8,945 bases of DNA from assembly GCA_024691145.1 (NCBI GenBank), contig JAILNW010000371.1, positions 1-8,945 of the forward strand, in the 5' to 3' direction. This stretch comes from Lachnospiraceae bacterium. GTDB lineage: Bacteria > Bacillota > Clostridia > Lachnospirales > Lachnospiraceae. Made by a program: the position numbers and the translations under genes. Positions 3,615 through 8,945 of this stretch are shown piece by piece. Below the pieces are notes generated by a model. That model did not search any database, was not told the origin of the DNA, and saw only the letters and a program-made list of their open reading frames with translations. The first letter of the stretch is position 1. Every line of letters starts with the position of its first letter.

Positions 3615-6455
3615 TTATTTATGTCTTTCAATATGTTTCTTAAGATACTCTCCAGTATATGACTTCTTTACCTTCATTATCTCCTCAGGTGTGCCAGAAG
3701 CTATAACCGTACCGCCTCTGTCTCCACCCTCAGGTCCTATATCAATTATATAATCAGCAGTTTTTATAACATCAAGGTTATGCTCTATAACAACAACAGT
3801 GTTACCACCTTCAGTTAATCTCTGCAATATATCTACAAGTTTATGCACATCTGCAAAGTGAAGTCCCGTTGTAGGTTCATCCAGTATATAAATGGTCTTT
3901 CCTGTACTTCTCTTACTTAATTCTGTAGCAAGCTTAATTCTCTGGGCTTCACCACCAGATAAAGTAGTTGAAGGCTGTCCAAGTTTAATATAAGAAAGAC
4001 CAACATCATTAAGGGTTTCAATCTTTCTCTTAATAGAAGGAATATGCTCAAAAAACTTTGTGGCTTCCTCAACGGTCATATCAAGCACATCAAAGATACT
4101 CTTATCCTTATACTTAACCTCTAAAGTTTCCCTGTTATATCTCTTTCCATTACAAACCTCACAAGGAACATAAACATCAGGAAGGAAGTTCATCTCAATC
4201 TTAATTATACCATCACCAGAACAGTTCTCACATCTTCCCCCCTTAACATTAAAGCTGAATCTTCCCTTATTATAGCCCCTTTCCTTTGCAGAATTAGTGG
4301 CTGCAAAAAGGTCTCTTATATGGTCAAATACACCTGTGTATGTTGCAGGATTAGACCTAGGAGTTCTTCCAATAGGTGACTGGTCAATATTAATAACCTT
4401 ATCAAGCTTATCCATTCCCTCTATATCATCATGGTCTCCCGGCAAAATTCTTGCTCTGTTAAGTTCACTTGCAAGTTTCTTATAAAGAATCTCATTAATA
4501 AGAGAACTTTTTCCTGAGCCAGACACACCTGTAATACATGTAAAAACACCAAGAGGAATATCAACATCTATATTTTTAAGGTTATTTTCCCTTGCTCCTT
4601 TAATTGTAAGCCATCCAGAAGGACTTCTTCTTTTATCAGGAACATCAATCTTAAGCCTTCCGCTAAGATATGCACCTGTTATGGACTCTGGAACCTGCAT
4701 GATTTCCTCAGCTGTACCCTGAGCCACAACTTCTCCTCCATGGGAGCCGGCATAAGGACCTATATCCACTATGTGGTCTGCAGCAAACATAGTATCCTCA
4801 TCATGCTCAACAACAAGCAAAGTATTACCAAGATCCCTTAAATGTTTTAAAGTACCAATAAGCTTGTCATTATCCCTTTGATGAAGACCGATACTAGGCT
4901 CATCAAGTATATACACAACGCCGACAAGACCTGAACCTATCTGGGTTGCAAGACGTATACGCTGTGCCTCCCCGCCTGATAAAGTAGAAGTTGCTCTTGC
5001 TAAAGTAAGATAATCAAGTCCAACATCCACAAGAAAACCAACCCTTGCCTTTATCTCCTTAAGAACCCTGTGTCCGATTTTCTCCTGAACAGGTGTAAGC
5101 TTAAGTTCATCAAGATATTTCTTTAACTTAACAACAGATAACTCTGTAATCTCCGCTATATTCTTATCTCCGATAGTAACACCAAGAGCCTCCTTCTTAA
5201 GACGCTTGCCCTTACACTCATCACAAGGTGTAATTGTCATATAAGACTCATATTCAGCCTTCATGGTTTCAGAAGAAGTTTCCCTGTATCGCTGGACAAC
5301 ATTTTTCTTTAATCCCTCAAAGTCAATATTGTACTCTCCCCTTCCTCTCTGGGAAGTATAATGAACCTTAAGTTTTTTTCCATTAGTTCCATTTATAATT
5401 ACATCCTTAACATTATCAGGTAAATCCTTGTAAGGTGTATTAAGGTCAAAGTTATATTCCTCTGCCAGTGCATCAAGAACAGCCTTTGTAAAACTGCCAT
5501 CTTTGTTGCAGGACTGCCAGCCTGTTACAGCAATTGCGCCCTCTGCTATGCTAAGTCTCTTATCAGGAATCATAAGCTTTTCATCAAACTCCATCTTAAA
5601 ACCGATACCATGACATACAGGGCAGGCTCCAAATGGATTGTTAAATGAAAATGTTCTTGGCTCTAATTCGTCAAGACTTATACCACAGTCAGGACATGAA
5701 AAACTCTGGCTGAAACTTATTCTCTTATCATCTATAACATCCACAACCAGGAGTCCATCTGTAAGTTTAAGAACATTTTCAATAGAGTCTGTAAGTCTCT
5801 TTTCTATGCCTTCCTTAACAACAAGTCGGTCAACAACTATCTCCACGTTATGCTTTTTATTCTTATCAAGCTTTATCTCTTCACTAAGTTCATAAAGATT
5901 ATCATCCACAACAACCCTTACATAACCGCTTTTTCTTGCCTGTTCAAATACCTTTGTATGTTCGCCCTTTCTTCCCCTTACAACTGGTGCAAGAAGCTGA
6001 ATCTTGCTTCTTTCCGGAAGCTTTAGAATCTCATCCACCATCTGGTCAACTGTCTGTCTCTTAATCTCCTTGCCACACTTTATACAATGAGGAATACCTG
6101 CCCTTGCATAAAGCAGTCTGAAATAATCATAAATCTCAGTAACTGTACCAACTGTAGATCTTGGATTGTGATTAGTTGACTTCTGGTCAATAGAAATGGC
6201 AGGTGAAAGTCCTTCTATATAATCAACATCTGGCTTATCCATCTGTCCCAAAAACATACGGGCATAAGAAGAAAGAGATTCCATATATCTTCTCTGTCCT
6301 TCTGCATATATAGTATCAAATGCAAGGGATGATTTTCCTGAACCACTTAGTCCTGTAAGAACTACAAACTCATCCCTTGGTATTTTAAGATTAATATTCT
6401 TAAGATTATGCTCCCTTGCGCCCCTTATTTTTATATAATGCTTTTTGTCTTCCAT
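3615..6455 (-). CDS. uvrA: Excinuclease ABC subunit A (UvrA)
   Basis: UvrA is the dimeric ATPase that finds bulky DNA lesions and loads UvrB in nucleotide excision repair. Both ABC cassettes are intact. The first has Walker A GLSGSGKSS (35-43), signature LSGGEAQRIRLA (from 492), Walker B ILDEPSIGLH (from 516) and switch H551. The second has GVSGSGKSS (643-651), LSGGEAQRIKLA (from 832), ILDEPTTGLH (from 857) and H892. The zinc modules are CPDC/CPVC (254-257, 278-281) and C742/C745 with C765/C768. A 946-residue length matches the family (E. coli 940). I chose the ATG at 6453-6455 because GGAGG lies 5 bases upstream. An ATG four codons earlier (6465-6467) is in frame but has no site of its own, and its GGAGG lies inside those codons. 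It starts 15 bases after the uvrB stop, so the two form an operon. No terminator is visible after it. Confidence 0.99.
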   Translation of the reverse strand: MEDKKHYIKIRGAREHNLKNINLKIPRDEFVVLTGLSGSGKSSLAFDTIYAEGQRRYMESLSSYARMFLGQMDKPDVDYIEGLSPAISIDQKSTNHNPRSTVGTVTEIYDYFRLLYARAGIPHCIKCGKEIKRQTVDQMVDEILKLPERSKIQLLAPVVRGRKGEHTKVFEQARKSGYVRVVVDDNLYELSEEIKLDKNKKHNVEIVVDRLVVKEGIEKRLTDSIENVLKLTDGLLVVDVIDDKRISFSQSFSCPDCGISLDELEPRTFSFNNPFGACPVCHGIGFKMEFDEKLMIPDKRLSIAEGAIAVTGWQSCNKDGSFTKAVLDALAEEYNFDLNTPYKDLPDNVKDVIINGTNGKKLKVHYTSQRGRGEYNIDFEGLKKNVVQRYRETSSETMKAEYESYMTITPCDECKGKRLKKEALGVTIGDKNIAEITELSVVKLKKYLDELKLTPVQEKIGHRVLKEIKARVGFLVDVGLDYLTLARATSTLSGGEAQRIRLATQIGSGLVGVVYILDEPSIGLHQRDNDKLIGTLKHLRDLGNTLLVVEHDEDTMFAADHIVDIGPYAGSHGGEVVAQGTAEEIMQVPESITGAYLSGRLKIDVPDKRRSPSGWLTIKGARENNLKNIDVDIPLGVFTCITGVSGSGKSSLINEILYKKLASELNRARILPGDHDDIEGMDKLDKVINIDQSPIGRTPRSNPATYTGVFDHIRDLFAATNSAKERGYNKGRFSFNVKGGRCENCSGDGIIKIEMNFLPDVYVPCEVCNGKRYNRETLEVKYKDKSIFDVLDMTVEEATKFFEHIPSIKRKIETLNDVGLSYIKLGQPSTTLSGGEAQRIKLATELSKRSTGKTIYILDEPTTGLHFADVHKLVDILQRLTEGGNTVVVIEHNLDVIKTADYIIDIGPEGGDRGGTVIASGTPEEIMKVKKSYTGEYLKKHIERHK

Positions 6456-6470
6456 AACTTCCTCCATGAA

Positions 6471-8453
6471 TTACTTCTGTATCAAGTATTTTCTAAGTTC
6501 AATCAATTTGTCCCTGTACTCTGCTGCAAGTTCAAAGTTAAGTTCAACTGCTGCTGCATTCATCTTCTTATTAAGCTGCTTTTCAACTGCCTTAAGTTCC
6601 TTATCATCCATAGATTCATAATCCTTCTCAAGTTTATCCATATGAACCTCGGCCTTCTTGGAGATACTTATAAGTTCCCTTACAGCCTTCTTAATAGTAG
6701 TAGGAGTAATACCATGTTCTTCATTATATTTATTCTGGTATTCCCTACGTCTGTTAGTTTCACTAATGGCAGTCTTCATGGAGTCAGTCATATTGTCGGC
6801 ATACATAATAACATGACCCTCTGCATTTCTTGCGGCACGTCCAATTGTCTGAATAAGAGAAGTCTCCGAACGAAGAAATCCCTCTTTATCTGCATCAAGA
6901 ATAATAACCAGCGTAATCTCCGGTATATCAAGTCCCTCTCTTAAAAGATTAATACCAACAAGAACATCAAAAACATCAAGTCTCATATCCCTTATGATTT
7001 CTGAACGTTCCAAAGTATCTATATCTGAATGAAGATACTTAACCCTTATACCAAGAGACTTCATATAATCCGTAAGATCCTCCGCCATTCTCTTTGTAAG
7101 AGTAGTTATAAGCACCTTGTTTTTCTTTTCAATTTCTTTATTAACCTCACCTATAAGATCATCTATCTGTCCCTTTACAGGTCTTACATCAATTTCAGGA
7201 TCAAGAAGTCCTGTAGGTCTTATAAGCTGTTCAACACGCTTTAACTCATGCTCCTTTTCGTACACAGAAGGTGTTGCAGACACAAAGAGCATCTGGTCTA
7301 TTTTATTTTCAAACTCCTCAAAGTTAAGAGGCCTGTTATCCCTTGCAGAAGGCAGTCTGAATCCATAATCTATAAGGGTATTCTTTCTTGCAAGGTTACC
7401 TGCATACATTCCTCTTATCTGAGGAATAGTCATATGTGACTCATCTATTATTATAAGGAACTCATCTGGAAAATAATCCATAAGAGTATAAGGTGTGCTT
7501 CCAGGTTCAAGACCTGCCATATGTCTTGAATAATTCTCAATTCCAGAACAAAATCCTGTTTCACGAAGCATCTCTATATCAAAATGAGTTCTCTCAGATA
7601 TTCTCTGGGCTTCAAGTAACTTTTCTTCACCTTTAAAATAAGCTACTCTTTCCTTTAACTCTTCTTCAATTGTTTTAATCGCCTTCTCTAACTTGTCCGG
7701 AGGGGCAATATAATGTGAAGCCGGGAATATTGCCACATGGGAAAGTACGCATTTTACCTGTCCTGTTAAAGGATCAATCTCTGATATTCTGTCTACTTCA
7801 TCACCGAAAAACTCAACCCTTACAGCTGTATCATCTCTTTCAACAGGATAAATCTCCACAACATCTCCCCTTACTCTGAAGGTTCCACGTTTAAAATCCA
7901 TATCATTGCGCATATACTGGATTTCAATAAGTTTCTTAATAACCTCTTCCCTGTCCTTAATCATGCCTGGTCTTAGTGAAATAACCATGCTGCTGTAATC
8001 AATAGGCGCTCCAAGACCATAAATACAAGACACGCTGGCAACAATAACCACATCATTTCTTTCTGTAAGGGCTGCTGTTGCAGAGTGTCTTAACTTATCA
8101 ATCTCATCATTGATTGATGAATCCTTTTCTATATAAGTATCTGTTGAAGGCACATAGGCCTCTGGCTGATAATAATCATAATATGACACAAAGTACTCAA
8201 CTGCATTTTCAGGAAAAAACTCTTTGAATTCCCCATAAAGCTGTGCAGCAAGTGTCTTATTATGGGCTATAATCAGTGTTGGCTTCTGCATCTTCTCTAT
8301 AATATTAGCCATGGTAAATGTTTTTCCGGAACCTGTAACTCCAAGAAGTGTCTGAAACTGGTTTCCTTCCTTAAAGCCTTTAACAAGCTCATCTATAGCC
8401 TGTGGCTGGTCACCAGTAGGCTTAAAATCAGAATGTAAAATAAATTTCCCCAT
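6471..8453 (-). CDS. uvrB: Excinuclease ABC subunit B (UvrB)
   Basis: UvrB is the DNA helicase-like subunit that verifies the lesion after loading by UvrA and then recruits UvrC for incision. Helicase motifs are complete: Walker A GVTGSGKT (38-45), DESH (337-340), VSATP (391-395), GINLLREGLDIPE (from 500) and QTIGRAARN (from 535). The aromatic beta-hairpin that clamps DNA is present (SYYDYYQPEAYVPSTDTYI, from 90). The C-terminal UVR domain, which contacts UvrC and UvrA, spans about 623-656. At 660 residues the length is typical. The ATG at 8451-8453 has GGAG 7 bases upstream. A 51-base gap separates it from the small gene at 8505, and a good promoter (8499-8527) overlaps the end of that gene, so uvrBA can be transcribed on its own. 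No uvrC is in view. Confidence 0.99.
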   Translation of the reverse strand: MGKFILHSDFKPTGDQPQAIDELVKGFKEGNQFQTLLGVTGSGKTFTMANIIEKMQKPTLIIAHNKTLAAQLYGEFKEFFPENAVEYFVSYYDYYQPEAYVPSTDTYIEKDSSINDEIDKLRHSATAALTERNDVVIVASVSCIYGLGAPIDYSSMVISLRPGMIKDREEVIKKLIEIQYMRNDMDFKRGTFRVRGDVVEIYPVERDDTAVRVEFFGDEVDRISEIDPLTGQVKCVLSHVAIFPASHYIAPPDKLEKAIKTIEEELKERVAYFKGEEKLLEAQRISERTHFDIEMLRETGFCSGIENYSRHMAGLEPGSTPYTLMDYFPDEFLIIIDESHMTIPQIRGMYAGNLARKNTLIDYGFRLPSARDNRPLNFEEFENKIDQMLFVSATPSVYEKEHELKRVEQLIRPTGLLDPEIDVRPVKGQIDDLIGEVNKEIEKKNKVLITTLTKRMAEDLTDYMKSLGIRVKYLHSDIDTLERSEIIRDMRLDVFDVLVGINLLREGLDIPEITLVIILDADKEGFLRSETSLIQTIGRAARNAEGHVIMYADNMTDSMKTAISETNRRREYQNKYNEEHGITPTTIKKAVRELISISKKAEVHMDKLEKDYESMDDKELKAVEKQLNKKMNAAAVELNFELAAEYRDKLIELRKYLIQK

Positions 8454-8497
8454 ATTGCGTCTCCATTTTCTAAAATTTCACGTAACAACTCTTTTTT

Positions 8498-8527
8498 CAT
8501 TGTATTACAATGGGAAAACTTTTTCAA
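8498..8527 (-). promoter_or_regulatory. uvrBA promoter with dyad over the -10
   Basis: On the minus strand TTGAAA (8522-8527), a 17-base spacer and TACAAT (8499-8504) make a near-consensus promoter, placing the RNA start near 8492, about 39 bases before the uvrB ATG. The -10 is part of a perfect odd palindrome, CATTGTATTACAATG (8498-8512), extending with two mismatches to 8492-8518. This is where a repressor site would sit. It is unlike the GAAC-N4-GTTC box of Bacillus LexA, so the regulator, if any, is unknown. Confidence 0.6.
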
Positions 8528-8696
8528 GTATTAAAAGCCTTCTTTCTATTTCCATAAGCTCTTCTGAGATTTCTGTATGCATTAATAACAATTCTTTCCC
8601 CCTTTTAGACCTCCATTCCTTAATATACCCGGATATTTCCCTCATTTCATAATTATTTATAACATACAGCATATCCATTATTTCCGATATCTCCAA
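8505..8696 (-). CDS. Small protein, about 63 aa, function unknown
   Basis: The protein reads LEISEIMDMLYVINNYEMRE at its start (TTG as Met) and LMEIERRLLILEKVFPL at its end. It looks mostly alpha-helical and highly charged, with no signal peptide or known motif. I chose the TTG at 8694-8696, because AAAGGTG, overlapping the stop of the upstream frame, lies 5 bases before it. The frame stays open upstream to another TTG at 8735, which has no ribosome binding site and would overlap the upstream gene. An ATG at codon 7 is a further option. The 4-base gap and shared site suggest coupled translation with the gene at 8701. The last codons and stop overlap the uvrBA promoter. No function can be assigned. 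Confidence 0.5.
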   Translation of the reverse strand: MEISEIMDMLYVINNYEMREISGYIKEWRSKRGKELLLMHTEISEELMEIERRLLILEKVFPL

Positions 8697-8700
8697 AGAA

Positions 8701-8945
8701 TCACCTTTCTTCCATATAGTATTCCAAATCATCAAGAATATCGTACATTTCCTCAGACTTCCATAAACAAAGAATGTTTTTTATATTATTAAGAACCGCA
8801 CAGTCACTGTCATCCGTTAATTCTTCCATCTCATATATAGTACCTTTACATTCCATAAGGCTTTCATAATATCTATATGTTTCAAGCACAATAATAATCT
8901 TATCAATAATCTCATCAAAGCCCTTATCAAATCTGTTATACTGCT
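8701..8945 (-). CDS. Unknown small acidic protein, N-terminus beyond window edge
   Basis: The frame is open from the right edge to TGA at 8701-8703, giving at least 81 residues: it begins QYNRFDKGFDEIIDKIIIVL and ends ILDDLEYYMEER. A GTG at 8887-8889 could start a 62-residue version, but it lacks a ribosome binding site, and the frame continues upstream with a sensible helical pattern, so I treat it as partial. The composition is acidic and rich in Glu, Asp, Tyr and Ile, with two cysteines and no recognisable domain. It is followed by another small gene 4 bases later, then by uvrB. Its role is unknown; proximity to uvrB alone is not evidence of a repair function. Confidence 0.5.
   Translation of the reverse strand, partial: QYNRFDKGFDEIIDKIIIVLETYRYYESLMECKGTIYEMEELTDDSDCAVLNNIKNILCLWKSEEMYDILDDLEYYMEER

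Noticed and set aside
6408..6944. Plus-strand open frame of 178 codons opposite the uvrA/uvrB junction
   Set aside because: It lies entirely across two well-supported genes, has no convincing ribosome binding site, and its protein resembles no family. It is a shadow of the opposite strand, like the shorter plus-strand frames over the other genes.
8395..8497. Small frame MKKELLREILENGDAIWGN overlapping the uvrB start
   Set aside because: It has no ribosome binding site, sits just after the predicted RNA start, and its second half is the uvrB coding sequence in another frame.

Overview
The window looks like chromosome from a low-GC Gram-positive bacterium. Clostridia, and probably a Lachnospiraceae-type gut anaerobe, fit best. 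The evidence is an AT-rich base composition, strong AGGAGG-type ribosome binding sites, UvrA/UvrB proteins of Firmicute character, an AlbA/GHKL regulator of a kind common in gut Clostridia, and frequent TTG starts. The lineage is inferred from style only; there is no rRNA or other marker gene here. Every gene I can support lies on the minus strand, so transcription runs from the high to the low coordinates.

In that order: at the right edge (8505-8945) are two small, closely spaced genes of unknown function, the first cut by the window edge. Next come uvrB (6471-8453) and uvrA (3615-6455), 15 bases apart, which encode the damage-recognition half of nucleotide excision repair. A sigma-A-type promoter with a 17-base spacer lies just upstream of uvrB, and a near-perfect dyad covers its -10. 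uvrC is not in the window.

Left of uvrA, and preceded by its own likely promoter with a second dyad, are three closely packed genes. The first is a Schlafen/AlbA_2-GHKL-wHTH regulator (1981-3519). The second is a YfbR-type HD-domain 5'-deoxynucleotidase (1354-1950) with all family catalytic residues. The third is a small TadV/CpaA-type prepilin peptidase (939-1349). The last two are 4 bases apart and probably translationally coupled. A stem-loop terminator at 826-853 closes this group. The three products have no obvious shared pathway. The deoxynucleotidase and the Uvr proteins all touch DNA and nucleotide metabolism, but nothing in the sequence proves a link.

The left 900 bases are an AT-rich, gene-poor accessory stretch. 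It holds a 69-residue orphan gene with an excellent ribosome binding site (266-475), a strong promoter (177-205), and the start of an unrecognised reading frame that leaves the window at base 1. Two same-orientation copies of a 39-base element (1-39 and 861-899, 34 of 39 identical) bracket this stretch. The right copy leads straight into the terminator.

I do not see a clearly novel multi-gene system. The least ordinary signals are the repeat-bracketed left block, an 11/33-base tandem array inside the regulator gene, a hairpin sitting exactly between the ribosome binding site and a TTG start, and two uncharacterised dyads over promoters.
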